Origin: Megalobrama amblycephala
Taxonomy: Eukaryota > Chordata > Actinopteri > Cypriniformes > Xenocyprididae
Direction: 5' to 3'
Assembly: GCF_018812025.1 (NCBI RefSeq)
Contig: NC_063063.1
Coordinates: 2,949,672 to 3,013,671 of the forward strand
Length of the DNA stretch: 64,000 bases
The translations under genes were made by a program, and so were the position numbers. Shown here in pieces: positions 1 through 12,659 of the stretch. Each line of letters begins with the position of its first letter. Position 1 is the first letter of the stretch. The notes below the pieces were generated by a model that saw nothing but the letters and a program-made list of their open reading frames with translations, did no database searches and was not told the DNA's origin.

Positions 1-1129
1 TTGCAAACACGTTCTGAGTAGGAAATGGTTCGTCAGTGTGTCTCTGTCTAAACTCCTGCTATGACGTATTTAGTGCTTTTATTAATAGAATTCTAAAAAT
101 GGCACGTCTAAGCCATTTATCACTCTATTTTGCTTTCTCTGTTTCTCCTTCACTTTATGCAGTTCTCAACTAGTTTTGTTTAGATTTTACATTAGACATT
201 AAGTGGCGACCCAATGGTTTATCATACAATTAAACTAAAATACCTCTAAAAATGTATTATGAACTAAATTCTGAATATTACTATGAACTGCAACAAAAAC
301 TGACGTTAGGAATAAAGAAGAAAATAGAAATTTTATAAATGCATAGCAACAGCAGAAGTGTGATTTACCCAAGAGCACATTATTGATGGATGTTTTATGA
401 TTCAGACTATAGTTTTGTTTTAAACTGAGTAGCAATAATAACATTCTTTAAATGCATAACCAACAGCAGAGCTGTGATTTACCCGTGAATCCATTTTTGA
501 TGAAGTCTGAGTATTTTCAAGAGGTCACGCATCTGTCTAATGTGGCTTTTTCAGCAAACACGGCAGATGAATTTGTCCTAAAACTACCATTTGATGTTAA
601 CAACAAAAGATATGGGAAATGTTTTTCTGAAACAGATTTATTGTGCCATCCTAACTGTGCATAATTATATGGTTAGCTGCATTTTATCAATTGCATTCAG
701 TATTTTTTTTCTCTTGCTGTTCACGACCCTTTCAGAACAGACCAGTTGATAAGCACTCATATATGACTAGCATATCACAAACATTATCTACTGCCAAAAC
801 AACACCAGAATCCAAAAACAAGCCTTTTCTTCCACATAGAAAACCATTATGGAGAAATGTTAAGAATATTGCATTTATATTCTGGGTTCATCAACTTTCA
901 TAGGCAGTAGGACTATCCATAAAATCATCCATAAAGTGCAAATGTTTTTTTTATACCTTTTAATGGATTTCTATAGGAGAAAAAATGCCTAACATAAAAG
1001 TTTTGTTTTTCTGCAGTAGATAATGTTAATGACATGGAAAAATGTGAGAGAAATTTGGCTCTTGGTGGTTGTTTAAGAACATTAAACCAATTGTTTTAAG
1101 ATGTTACTTTTTTACTCGCTCCATAGTTT
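1..1129. other. rab26 intron, left edge, no gene seen
   Basis: AT-rich, apparently unique intronic DNA. Upstream rab26 exons are not in this stretch. One imperfect direct repeat of about 38 bases (AATGCATA-C-AACAGCAGA) is seen at 338-380 and 449-487, spaced 112 bases apart. The short ORFs here have no recognisable domain. Confidence 0.5.
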
Positions 1130-1495
1130 TGAGTTTTCCTCAGTGAAGAAACACATCTCAAAATTCCTCATTTAAATAATTCCCTACCAAGGCATATGCT
1201 AAATAAAGGGGCGGGGCCTGGTTGAGTTAGCTAGTAGTAGGTTATGATAAGGGGCGGGGCATTTCCCAAACACGCCCTAAGTGCTTGACCAATCACAACA
1301 CACTACTCCAGCCAACCAATCAGAGCACATTGTGCTTTTCAGAAGGAGGGGCTTCATAGAGACAGGAACTAAACGGAGTGTTACTGACAGACTGCTACAA
1401 CAATGGAGTTGAATATGAACATTCAAGCATGAAAACCTATTCTGGTAGAGCCCAAAAACAAAATCAAGACCTTGTAAAAGGGCATGACATAGTTT
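1130..1495 (-). mobile_element. GC-box-rich dispersed repeat, minus orientation
   Basis: The segment carries GGGGCGGGGC twice, ACCAATCACAACACACTACTCC and CCAATCAGAGCACATTGTG. Its reverse complement matches 44265-44665 over most of its length, including the translated stretch VPVSMKPLLLKS seen in both, which is a repeat-derived reading frame rather than a gene. A diverged relative is at 29865-30100. The CCAAT and GC boxes are part of the element and do not mark a local promoter. Confidence 0.65.
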
Positions 1496-3172
1496 AAAGG
1501 GTCTTTGAAGTCTTTTCACTGCAAAGATGGTGTTGAACCTTTTCTGTGCAAATCCTTCGAAACAAACCAAACCAGAAAGACGTGTTCAGAATAAATATCT
1601 CTTGGATATATAAAACATTGTACCAAATATATATATTAGGAGAGATGCACTACTGAATTTCAATTATGTAAGCTTGATTTTGTGCTTGCGTTTCTGCCAT
1701 TTCAACCAACCTGGAACAGAAAGAGGCACTTAGTGCTGGAGTGAAATGCAGTTGATTTGAAGTACCAACCATCTAAAGCAGAACCAAATGACAAAATGCA
1801 TGTTCCTGTAGGCAGAGTAGCTGTTTTGCGTTCCCGCAGTTTCAAAACCGTTTTAGTGCATTGTTCATTTTTCAGTGGTGCTTTCTGAGAGCATGTGCGA
1901 CCCACCCACACCAGCCCACGTACTTACACTTTCAAACAAGACTGATTGGATCATAAACAGCAGCTATTATGACCTTTTTAAATGAGGTTCTGATGCATTC
2001 ACACTGTTTCGCTGCATGCGCTTTGGCGTTTGATTGGCATTTAAATTGATGCACGGTGATGCAATAATGCACACTTTTTTTTTTAGCCAACATTTTTCCC
2101 TCTAGAGCTTGTCGCATATCACATGCAAACGTGTGCATACAGATCCAGAGTAATTACATCCCAGAGAAGTCACCTTAGACATTAAGCATGGTGGCACTCA
2201 TATTGTCCTGCATGTATGGTGCTTTATTAGGGTGCATGTGAGGCTGAGTGAATCAATGTGAGAAGAGGCACTCTACTGTACTCCTGACGCCCACAGACTG
2301 CCTCTCCCATCTGTGCCGTGCCTGTGTGCCATCTAGCTCACGGAGAGACATGGCACTGCACCACAACATACTGTAGCGCCTGCTATAGATCAGATGAAAT
2401 TACACCTTCATATGAGATCTTGGAGATGAATTCATTTCTATGTTATCGTTTGTTCTTCTGAAATGCAACCTTTTTGTTATAATGGTTGAGCATGCTATTC
2501 TTTGAAGTAATACCATGGAAATACCATGACATAATCATTATTGACTCTTCAATTTAAGGGATAATTTTTGTCCCCTTAAATTAATTTCTAGGGAAAGGGC
2601 AAAGGGTTTCTTTAGATGTATTTACACAGACTATTTAATGCAGCTCAGAGGTGGCATGAATGCATTTACACTAGAGGTGAAACAGTACATGTATTCATCC
2701 CGAACCTTCACTGTACATACAGTCAGATGATGAATACATTAGGTCACAAGCGATCTACACTCCAATCCAGAAGGGGGCGTGTGCAGTAATGCAAAGCTGT
2801 TTGCTAAAAGCCACAACAGGAAAAATTGCAGAAGAAGAACAGATGATCTATGCATAGCGATGTTTACATGTAATCTCTCAACAGGTGTTTCAACTGGAGA
2901 AATCAATAAAACAGCTTGATAATAATATTTCACGCAGCATTACATTTACTTCAGGCAAGTCACTTTGTGTCCACAGCATGTTAGTTCACTAGAGAAATGA
3001 ACTCTAGAGGGGGACATTTCACTAAAAATATGCACTATATAGCTTATATATTCAATATGTTTACTTTACCTGTTAGTAATGTCTTAATTATTTAATATGT
3101 TTAAATTTAGAGTAGAAAAATAATTGCAAAAAATAATTTTATAATTATATTAAGAAATTAATGCACAACCTA
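1496..3172. other. Intron, no gene or clear repeat
   Basis: Mixed-composition intronic sequence. GC content rises around 2280-2360, with nothing coding. A block near 2760 (TCCAGAAGGGGGCG) resembles the edge of a fish repeat but could not be delimited. Confidence 0.4.
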
Positions 3173-3745
3173 GGAAGCTTGTTTCCGCCACTAAATAAAA
3201 TAAATAAATTGATTAAATTTAATAAAAAGGTAATTGTGACTTTTTATCTCACAATTCTGACTTTATCTCACATTTTTTTTCTCAGAATTGCGAGATATAA
3301 ACTCACAATTGCATGTTATAATGTCCAATTGTGAGGGATAAACATTTTTTCTCAGAATTTGTGAATTTATATCACAATTGCGAGTTATAAAGTCAGAATT
3401 GCATGATATAAACTCTCAATTGCATCTTATAAAGTCTGAATTGTGACATTATATCTCACAACTTAAAACTTTATAATGTGCGATTGCGAGTTATAAAGTC
3501 AGAATTGTGTGAGATAAATTCGCAAATTCTGAGAAAAAATGTTTTTCCCTCACAATTGTACATTTATAACACGCAATTGCGAGTTTATATCACACAATTC
3601 TGACTTTATATCTCGCAATTCTGACTTTATAACATGCAATTGTGGGTTTATGTCTCGCAATTCTGAGATATAAACATGCAATTGCGATAAATAAAATCAG
3701 AATTGTGAGATCCAAAGTCAGAAACGTTGGCAGAAGCAAGCTTCC
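3173..3745. mobile_element. AAGCTTGTTTCC-capped MITE with internal AATTGCGAG array (copy 1)
   Basis: The left end is GGAAGCTTGTTTCCGCCACT; the right end, read in reverse complement, is GGAAGCTTGCTTCTGCC. The interior consists of alternating blocks such as ACAATTCTGACTTTATA and its reverse complement TATAAAGTCAGAATTG, which makes the whole element strongly self-complementary. The same ends and interior occur at 7094-7843, and a left-end fragment at 45609-45808. It is non-coding. Confidence 0.75.
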
Positions 3746-5380
3746 ATAACCTGCGTTATGTGCAATTTACATGTTTGTTTGTTTTTTTATTATTTGAGTG
3801 CTGATTACACTTAATCAGTCTTAATGAGTGAGTAATTGAATAGTTCAAATCATTTTTAGTGTGCAGATTCATTCAGAAACAAAGCAAGTGATTGACTTTA
3901 TGAACAGATCATTGAATCGTTGACAAGAACGTTTCCTTTTAGTACCAAAACACTGCGACAGATCCACTGTGGCTTTTTTCGAAATCATTTTCTTGGTGAA
4001 ATAGAACAAAAACAGACAATATTGATTAATATTGTGTATAAAATGTAAGTCACATTCGTTTATGGAACTGTTGCATAAAATCTATATCACATTTACAATC
4101 GTGCTGACATGCTTGTGTAATAAAGCAGGAACTCCCATCTTGAATTTTGGGGGAATTTTTTTAATCACTTTAGTGCCAATATTGCATTAAGCCCCATTAG
4201 TTTCTAACCCTGGTATGACCGTTTAATACAAACATTATTCCATTATTTGTTGTTAAAGATTGTATCTCATGTGTTCAAGTCAAATTTCACCTCCAAAACA
4301 AGACACAATAGGACTGAGAAATTATAATTTCTTTAGACTTTAGGGTTAAATGTGACCTAGACCTCAGAGGGAATGTGAACAGTTTGAAACCTGAAACATA
4401 CAGTGCGAATGAGAAATGATGATCCCCAGCTCTGTTTACCTGCACTATCACCACATCTAAAGTATATTTATTATCTGCTATTCATCAGATAAAACAAACA
4501 CAATGTGAAGGGAAAAGGACACACGTGCTCTTGAGAGGAGCTTTGAAACCCATTCAGATGAATTCAATGATGCATGAGATTCATTCGTTTGAATAAGTGA
4601 GCTGTTTATATTAGCTGAACGCTCAGTCTTATTTACCTAATTTGATTTTCAACCACCTTATAACCAAACGCAAAGGTGATATCAAAGATTAATTGGCTTT
4701 CCGAGCTGAAGCTGCTGTGGTTTTTGGCTAGTTTTGGTTGAGCAGTTTGTTACGGCTCAATCCTCTTCCGCTTTCTTCTCTCCCACCTTTCTGGGTCAGT
4801 AATAAATGATAGTATTTTTGGGCAGGGTTTTGAGAGCGAGATAATAATGGGCTTCAGAAATGGTTTTGACATAATGATTGTTAATTGCAGTCATTATTGT
4901 AGTGCCACTCACTGTCAGTCTAACTCGGCTCTGAAAAGGCACTTTGTGAGGAGTCTTTGTTCCCCTGCTCCAGTTTTGTTGTTTATTCAGGCCAATATGC
5001 ATTTGAAGCATCTTTTGTTCCAGCTTTTGCATATACATATAGGAGAAGAACAGACATGACGTCTTACATGGAGACATGAAGGGCTTGATATTTCCGCCTT
5101 AATTAACGACGCAGTGGGTGACAAAATATTCAAGCTATGGCCGTTTCAAAACCTATGAGGATTTTAGACATTTCAGGCACGTTTGAGTCATTAAATTGCT
5201 ACTGAAAAGGATTTATATGATATTATATTTATATCATGTATGTCATTTATATCAGTGAAGAGTGTGAGGTTAAAGATGTGCGATGCGTGAAGAAAACAGA
5301 AAAATATGTTATTCCTTTGATGCCATGTAATTTCCATTAAAGCTGTCAATGTAACAAATTATGCAAAATGGCATTAAATT
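3746..5380. other. Intron, no gene seen
   Basis: AT-rich intronic DNA. Opposite-strand ORFs at 4796-5077 have no recognisable domain and mirror each other, which is expected of non-coding sequence. Confidence 0.4.
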
Positions 5381-5815
5381 AAATTGAAAAGTGACAGTAA
5401 AGACATTTATAATGTTACAAAATATTCCATTTCAAATAAATGCTGTTCTTTTGAAATTTTTATTCATCAAAGAATTCTCAAAAATAAAATGTATGACAGT
5501 TTCCACAAAAATATGAAGCAGCACAACTATTTTCTTGAGCAGCAAATCAGCATATTAGAATATGATTTCTGAAGGATCATGTGACACTGCAGACTGGAGT
5601 AATGAAGCTGAAAATTCAGCTTTGATCACAGGAATAAATTACAGTTTACAATATATTCACATAAAAAAACAGTTCTTTTAAATTGAAATAATATTTCACA
5701 ATATTACTGTTTTTATTGTACTTTTTTATCAAATAAATGCAGCCTTGTGAGTTTGAGACTTCTTCAAAAACATTAAGAAATCTTATCAACCCCAAACTTT
5801 TGAACTGTAGTAGAC
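5381..5815 (+). mobile_element. Dispersed CCAAACTTTTGAAC repeat, plus copy
   Basis: It runs from AAGTGACAGTAAAGACATTTATAA through GCTGTTCTTTTGAA, TCTGAAGGATCATGTGACACTG and GCTGAAAATTCAGCTTTGATC to CCCCAAACTTTTGAACTGTAG. The same ordered blocks recur at 11485-11845 (minus), 33740-34240 (plus), 34885-35821 (inverted pair), 50793-51290 (inverted pair) and 62530-62775 (plus, partial), making it the most frequent repeat family here. The ends are inverted copies of CAAAAGTTTGG. It is non-coding. Confidence 0.75.
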
Positions 5816-7091
5816 ATGAGATGTCTTGGAAATAACACTGTAGTGAATATGTTTATGTCATGAAAATGTCAAATGACAGAATACTCCTGTGATGCATGCA
5901 TGTATGTACACTGTTAGTAGGAATAAAAACTAATCAGTTAGTGAGAGTGTGCAAAGTGTTTTAAGAGAATTTATTTTCTAAATAAAAAAGTCCAAAGACC
6001 AAAACTGCCTTTAAAACACAGGCAATGCAATATAATAAAATGTGCAATATGCATTACACATGTGGTGTGTGTAACATTAAATGGTTAGCTTTACAGATAT
6101 TCTTTTTCTGATCTAGTTTACTTGCTTTAATAAAATGCAATTCATGCAGTGAATGTGTTTTCTTCACGGGTTTATGTAAAATGTTCCAAACTTCTCTACA
6201 TTCACAAATGAATGGCATGAATAATCAACACTGCAGAATTAAAACTCAAAGGTTGTCTGAATCTGCAGGGGTCAATATTTCTCTGGGAAGATTCTGGAGT
6301 TCATGTGGCAGAAACAAATGTTTGGACTGTCGAAATAAAAGTGTTACCCAACAAAGTACTGTACATTGAGTTGGAACGTAATAATTTGTATCATAACCAC
6401 ACATTTTAAAGTTGATTTTAAAAAAGCAACATAATTGTGCGGTGACCCTGGAACCAATTAAGCTATATCAGTTCAAATTAAAAGCTAACATGTAAATATT
6501 TAGCATGCAAGTTTAATGAACAAATAAGATACTACTTAATGTATATATCTTTATTTAGCCACCCACAACCTAACCACGAGCTGTACTCTTCAGCATGATG
6601 GTAACCACAAAAACATCTTTACCTTTATTAACAAACAAGCAAACAAACAAAATAAAAAAAAAATAAAATAAAATAACTCTTATTTTCAACATTTGTTCTT
6701 TAGGCGAAACATGCTGGGAACTAGAAATTCACTTCCAAATTTTCAGTTATCAAGACAATTTCATTAAGTTACTACAACTTAATGAATAAAAAAGTGGTTG
6801 TACTGATCAACATTTTTATGTCAAGATTTACAATTATACATCAAAAGTTAAACACTCCAAATCCATCCTGTGAAAACAGTTTTGAACATTGTTACCATGG
6901 AATCTGTGGAATTTTTTTTTTTTGTGATGTCAACTTAAAGCTTGGAACCCAACTTGGTTGCACATATAGCTTTGATTTTATAGTAATTTTAGGGTCCAAA
7001 TTATGTTGTAAAATCTAAAAAATGTGTACATTTGCTTTACAGTAAACTTAAACTTCTATAAGATTTCATTTTTGAAGCTGATTTAATAATC
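5816..7091. other. Intron, no gene seen
   Basis: AT-rich intronic DNA with a short A/AAAT run near 6640-6680. ORFs at 6181-6369 and 6782-7018 have no recognisable family. Confidence 0.4.
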
Positions 7092-7093
7092 TA

Positions 7094-7843
7094 TGGAAGC
7101 TTGTTTCCGCCACTGAATAATAATAATAAAAAAGAAGATAATTGTGACCTTTTTGTCTCACATTTCTGACTTTTTTCTAACAATTGCGAGTTTACATCTT
7201 GCAGTTCTAACATTATATTTTGCAATTGCAAGTTTATATTCTGACTTTTCTCAGAATTGTGAAGGAAAAAAAATCAGAATTGCGAGATATAAACTCGCAA
7301 TTGCAAGTTTATAAAGTCCAATTTGAGGAAAAAAGACTGAATTTTTTCTCAGAATTGTGAGTTTATATCACAATTCTGACTTGATAACTCATAATTCTAA
7401 CTTTAGAACTCGAAATTGCGTGTTATAAAGTCAGATTTGCAAGATATAAACAATTCTGAGAAAAAAGTCTGAATTGCGACTTTATATCACGCAATTCTGA
7501 CTGTATAACTCACAATTCTGTCTTTATATCTTGCAGTTCTGACTTTATAACTCACAATTGTGTTAAAAAAATGTAGAATTGTGAGTTTATATCTTGCAAT
7601 TCTAAGAAAAAAGTCAGAATTGTGAGTTTATATCTCGCAGTTCTGACTTTATAACATGCAATTGCGATTATATCTCACAATTCTAACGTTATTTCTTGCA
7701 ATTCTGAGTTTATCAAACAAATCTGACTATAACTCGCAGTTCAAGTTTATATCACAGTGCTGACAAAAAAAGTCAGAATTGTGATAAAAAGTCACAATTA
7801 CCTTTTTTATTTTATTTTTTCTAGTGGCGGAAACAAGCTTGCA
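7094..7843. mobile_element. AAGCTTGTTTCC-capped MITE (copy 2)
   Basis: It starts TGGAAGCTTGTTTCCGCCAC and ends GTGGCGGAAACAAGCTTGCA, with TA on both outer sides (7092-7093 and 7844-7845), consistent with a TA target duplication. The interior is an irregular array of TCACAATTCTGAC and GAGTTTATATC-type blocks in both orientations. The best-preserved copy in the window. Confidence 0.78.
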
Positions 7844-8471
7844 TAATAATCTGTGTCATCTTTAAAAAGACAGTAGTGACATTCAACAGGTTTAATTAAA
7901 TCAATAAATTTGCATGTTTAACTTAAGTTGTGATAATAGGTGCCCTGAAAATCTTTTTAGAGTATATGTAACCAATATGTAAAATGTCAGCTTCTACAAT
8001 CTCTCTCTGATACACAATATTACATCCACGAGCAGTAAATTGTTTCAAGGTTACAGCGGTTTGTGCTTCTGCTCTGTTGAAATTCCCCCTACATATATTT
8101 GTTCAGACATTTGTAAATGTAGAACACCTGGCTTTTGAGATGCTCGCGAACAACCTGTCAATTATTTCCGTCTGCACAGCTGAATCGCTGTCTCGTTGGG
8201 TTCAGACGCACAGGCGCGCTGTAGTGATTGTACTGGACCCCGACACGCTGCTGTCATTTCCTATCATTCTTCCCGCGGCTCGGCTCCTGTCACTCAACAC
8301 GGGCCTCGGATGGACTTCAGCAAACGCTGCATGAAGCATTCTGTTTGAAAGACTTCAACCCATTTTCTTGCAAATAAAATGAAGAATTAAAAGCGCCTTG
8401 CAGGCAAACTGTCACTGTTACGAGCTGATAAATTTCCATTCAGACCTTCTCCATTCTGGATAATGGCGTGC

Positions 8472-8503
<32 letters not shown>

Positions 8504-8845
8504 CAGACTGCACAGCCAGACACTGTTTGTTCCTCCGTCTGTGCTGCTTCCCTCGAACCAGAGATAGTAATTATCCTTTAATGTTTGCCCTTCACGGACC
8601 CGTCTCCTCCAAACCCCAAATAAAGGACTGTATCCATAAACACATCACACACTGAAAGCGCCAGTCAGCTTAAAATGACATGCATGTGAGGCCAAAGAAG
8701 TCATGCACCTCTGTTAGAAACTTTCAAACTCCTTTGTCTTCTAGTAAATAAAGATTTTGCAGAGTACAAATGAACTTTAGAGACACCAAGTGTCTGAGTT
8801 GATGTTGTTTTTCAGACTTCATGTGACTGTTGTGTCTCTTTTCAG
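7844..8845. other. Unique intron upstream of the first rab26 exon
   Basis: A GC-richer block at about 8050-8340 (for example GTCTCGTTGGGTTCAGACGC) is not repeated elsewhere in the window and could be regulatory, but nothing in it proves that. A (TG)n tract of about 14 units lies at 8475-8502. Confidence 0.4.
8475..8502. repeat. (TG)n microsatellite
   Basis: About 14 uninterrupted TG units in the intron some 340 bases before the rab26 exon at 8846. Confidence 0.9.
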
Positions 8846-8898
8846 CTCTTTTGCTGCTCTACGATGTGACGAATAAAGCCTCTTTTGACAGCATACAG
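8846..8898 (+). CDS. rab26: Rab26 GTPase, internal exon (beta4 strand region)
   Basis: This 53-base exon is the first rab26 exon in the window. It starts after a pyrimidine-rich acceptor ending TTTTCAG and stops at a GTAAGA donor. The first two bases complete a split alanine codon; the remaining 17 codons read LLLLYDVTNKASFDSIQ, the strand and helix that follow switch II in Rab proteins. The stretch DVTNKASFD is typical of Rab26; its sister Rab37 has DITNKSSFD. Rab26 is a prenylated small GTPase of secretory granules and synaptic vesicles, linked in mammals to ATG16L1 and vesicle autophagy (family knowledge). The P-loop, switch I and the DTAGQE motif are encoded upstream of the window. The next coding exon is 40.5 kb away, an unusually long gap for this gene family. 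The Rab identity is certain and Rab26 over Rab37 is well supported. Confidence 0.93.
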
Positions 8899-10085
8899 GT
8901 AAGACTCAAATTTGACATTGTAATTTAACAGTTTCTTGTTAATAATAAATGTGTAAAAGTCTCCAGAGTCCATGCCACTTTTCATGTGTGTGCAATTTTC
9001 CTGCACACTTTTTTTTTTTTCGCACTTTTACTTATATATGCATCTTTATGAAAATCTATTTTCTTTATCTATTTGCTAATTGTTCAGTAATGCATGTTAT
9101 TGATCTTATTGCAAATGATTCATCCATGTATATCTGGCATAACCCACTTACACAGAAGAAAGCATCTGACTTTGACCTCACTTTATGTGCTGTGCTTTGG
9201 TCTGTGTGTTTAACGTGTGTTTCATACACGTCGATCTACATGGACTTTTAAGAAAGGGGGACAAAAAGTTTTGAGCTAATGATTTTGTGAGTTTGTGAGA
9301 ATGACTTGAGCATCAAAGATATTGAGTTATTGAGGCCATCTGTCCTGCAGGTTTACAGCTGCAGGCCCAGTTATTAATACATCATGAAGTATTGCACCAT
9401 TTATAACCATTAGTCGAGGCGCAGGGGGACAGATATCACCCCAGGCTTTTAAAGATCTTTATTAATATGTGAACATGTAAACACACAACCCCCTCACACT
9501 CCCACACACATTTCTCTCTCTCTGTCTCTTTTACTGTACGTGCACACAGATACCAAAAACGTGCACAAACAAACAAACAAACTCAACTTCAATCACATGT
9601 TCACATGTGCAGTTCAACTCAAGAAGCTTTTGTCTGCTATCGGACTCCTAATCATAAGGGACTTTATGTGGGTGTGCGTGTGTGTGTGTGTGTGTGTGCA
9701 CTAACACAGCACTTGTTCATTTGCACAGAAGCACTCAAGCCTCAACTCTGCTGTTCAGGTTAATTAGCGTAAATTCATGCTAATCACCATGACGAACCAG
9801 GAACAAAAGCCTGAGATACGGAAAGCCAAAGCCTTCATGTCACACTGCAAAAAATAATTTTCTTCTTCAGTATTTTTGTCATGTTTTCCTGTAAAAATAC
9901 CATTAAAAAGAAAAGTTTTAAATTGTGTATTTTCTTATCCTACTGAGATGTGTATTTAATAATAATAATAATAATAATTATTATTATTATTATAATACAG
10001 AAATTTCGAGAAGGGTCTGTCTGGCATTGCTCACGCACAAATAGTGTGATTATTAAACATTCAACAGTATATACATGAAAACTGC
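8899..10085. other. rab26: Start of the 40.5 kb rab26 intron
   Basis: Unique intronic DNA after the GTAAGA donor. It includes a (GT)n tract at 9671-9699 and a back-to-back (AAT)n(ATT)n tract at 9957-9993, which is a perfect small palindrome. A fragment beginning CACTGCAAAAAATAATTTTC near 9843 resembles the end of the MITE family at 30100-30497. No coding signal was seen. Confidence 0.5.
9957..9993. repeat. (AAT)n(ATT)n palindromic microsatellite
   Basis: A run of AAT units switches directly to ATT units, making a self-complementary 37-base tract able to form a hairpin. Confidence 0.85.
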
Positions 10086-10089
10086 TTAA

Positions 10090-11057
10090 AGGTCCCCTAG
10101 AACTGTAATAGAACCCCTAGATGTAATATAAGTCTAAGGTGTCCTCTGAATGTGTCTGTGAAGTTTCAGCTCAAAATACCCCATAGATTTTTTTTAATTC
10201 ATTTTTTTAACTGCCTATTTTGGGGCATCATTAACTATGCACCGATATATAGGTTGCGGCCCCTTTAAATCTCGTGCTCCCCCTCCCCCGGAGCTCGCGC
10301 TTGCCTTGAACAGCATAAACACAGCTCACACAGCTAATATAACCCTCAAAATGGATCTTTACAAGATGTATGTCATGCATGCTGCTTGCGTACATCAGAT
10401 CATGTGAGTATAGTATTTATTTGGATGTATTGCATTTGATTCTGAATGAGTTTGAGGCTGTGCTGCGTTGCTAAAGCTAACATTACACATTGTTGGAGAG
10501 ATTTATAAAGAATGAAGTTGTGTTTATGAATTATACAGACAAGTGTTTAATAATGAAAATAGCGACGGCTCTCTTGTCTCCGTGAATACAGTAAGAAACG
10601 ATGGTAACTTTAACCACATTTAACAGTACATTAGCAACATGCTACCGAAACTTTTAGAAAGACAATTCACAAATATCACTAAAAATATCATGATATCATG
10701 GATCATGTCAGTTATTATTGCTCCATCTGCCATTTTTCGCTATTGTTCTTGCTTGCTTACCTAGTCTGATGATTCAGCTGTGCACAGATCCAGACGTTCT
10801 GCCCTTGTGTAATGCCTTGAACATGGGCTGGCATATGCAAATATTGGGGTCATACATATTAATGATCCCGACTGTTGCGTAACAGTCGGTGTTATGTTGA
10901 GATTCGCCTGTTCTTCGGAGGTCTTTTAAACATATGAGATTTATATAAGAAGGAGGAAACAATGGAGTTTGAAACTCAGTGTATGTCTTTTCCATGTACT
11001 GAACTCTTGTTATTCAACTATGCCAATATAAATTCAATATTTAATTCTAGGGCACCT
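10090..11057. mobile_element. TTAA-flanked non-autonomous transposon (Kolobok/T2-like)
   Basis: The element begins AGGTCCCCTAGAACT and ends AATTCTAGGGCACCT, imperfect inverted repeats. TTAA lies directly outside both ends (10086-10089 and 11058-11061), as expected for a TTAA target duplication. The right interior contains CATATTAATGATCCCGACTG and CCTGTTCTTCGGAGGTCTTTTAAA, found inverted at about 46360-46430 in the element at 46233, so the two belong to one family. It is non-coding. Assignment to Kolobok/T2 rests on the TTAA duplication plus TTAAAGG ends; piggyBac-like is an alternative. Confidence 0.75.
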
Positions 11058-11061
11058 TTAA

Positions 11062-12655
11062 TGATACTGAATGAAATGTCGAAGAATTGAACCTGTGAAG
11101 CTTTGGGGGTGTTGATGAACTCCATCTATTCCATCTGTGTTTTGATCATCATTTTGAATCCCACCTGGATGAAGACTGACAAAAAAGGTGTTTTTTTTTC
11201 TGCTTTTTCTTCAAAATGTTGCTTTTTTAATGAAACTTACCCACATTCAAGTGTTGATGAAAAAGAATGCATGAAGCTAGAATAATATTTTTTTTTGTTT
11301 TTTGATTGTTTGATTGTTTAAAAGCAGAGTCTCTGTTCTATTTTTTGATATACTGCACGTTCAGATATTCATACAACAAAATATTCTGGGAGCCATGATT
11401 TTTTTTGTGAAAATGATCAAAAATGCTGCCGGGCAGGAAAATCAGGAAAAGAGTTATAAGCATAAACCTGACTAAACACACTTGTACACTACTATTCAAA
11501 AGTTTGGGGTCTGTAATATTTTAGAAGAAGATTTATTTAAACAAAAATATAAAAAAAAAAAAAAAAAAAAAAGCAAAATATTATTACTATTTAAAATATC
11601 TAGTTCCTATGTGAATATATGTTCAAATGTAATTTATTTCTGTGATCAAAGCTGAATTTTCAGCATCATTACTCCAGTCTTCAAGTGTCACACGATCCTT
11701 CTGAAATCATTCAGTCATGCTGATTTGATGCTCAGGAAACATTTCTGATTATTATCAAAGTTGAAAACAGTTGTGCTGCTGCATATCTTCGATGAGTAGA
11801 AAGTTCTTAAAGTCTTACTGACCCAAACTTTTGAACAGTAATGGAATAACCTTTGTAATTTCACTGGTGCATTTACCATCAAACAGCCATGTTTCAAGCC
11901 GCGCGCTCCATGGCATTAAGGTTTCTCTTTATTGTGAAGGCCTGTGGCTCACTGAATAAACATCAGCTGTCTGTAATGCAGAGTTGAAGTGCTGCGCTAT
12001 TGCTGGCAGCACCTTTTTCATTACTCTCAGATAATTGACACATTCAGTGCTAAATAGGATTACATTGGATTAAGGGAGGAGAAATGAATTTCACATGGTT
12101 GCATCAGCATCTTAAGTAGGTCTTTAATGAATCAAACACATGGTCAATAATAAGCGCTGGCTAAATCTCCTCTTGTGGCTCATTGGAGTCTCATTAAAGT
12201 TTTTTTTTATTTATTTTTTTTTATCCACTTTAACTAATTTACACACAATTATTTGGTGAGAAAATGAACATTGTTGTGGCATGTAGGTCATGCAAAAGAG
12301 GGTGCTTGTGTACATCAGGCCAACATTTTTAATCCACCTAGAGATATTGATAATCAGGAGATGAATGAATTAAGGATTTGAGAGGGTGAAGGTGATTTGC
12401 ATGCACAGATAAGTGATCACATGAGTTGTTGGTAATATCGTGATGATTTTAACTTGTTTGGAGATTTCCTAAGTTTCCTAAATACTGACATTAGATAGTT
12501 TCATGATCCTTGTCTTGCGACTCCCATTAAAGAGTGTAAGAGTAGCATCTTAAATTTCATTAGAAAATATGGAGGGCTCAAAGTCAAAGTGCATTGAAAA
12601 ACACAGCGGAAAACATGCCTTTATTATTTTAGACATGCACTTGGCTGCAGTTTGG
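11062..12655. other. Intron between TTAA element and minisatellite
   Basis: Apart from the repeat at 11485-11845 this looks unique. The part at 11900-12420 is of balanced composition and free of repeats seen elsewhere, so it is a candidate for conserved noncoding DNA, unproven. Confidence 0.4.
11485..11845 (-). mobile_element. Dispersed CCAAACTTTTGAAC repeat, minus copy
   Basis: It begins TACACTACTATTCAAAAGTTTGGGG and ends CTTACTGACCCAAACTTTTGAACAG; in between are GATCAAAGCTGAATTTTCAGC and CACACGATCCTTCTGAAATC, the reverse complement of the plus copies. A 23-base poly(A) lies at about 11549-11571. Confidence 0.72.
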
Positions 12656-12659
12656 TTGA

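Noticed and set aside
1200..1330. GC boxes and CCAAT boxes as a gene promoter
   Set aside because: The same block occurs inverted at 44265-44665 as a dispersed repeat.
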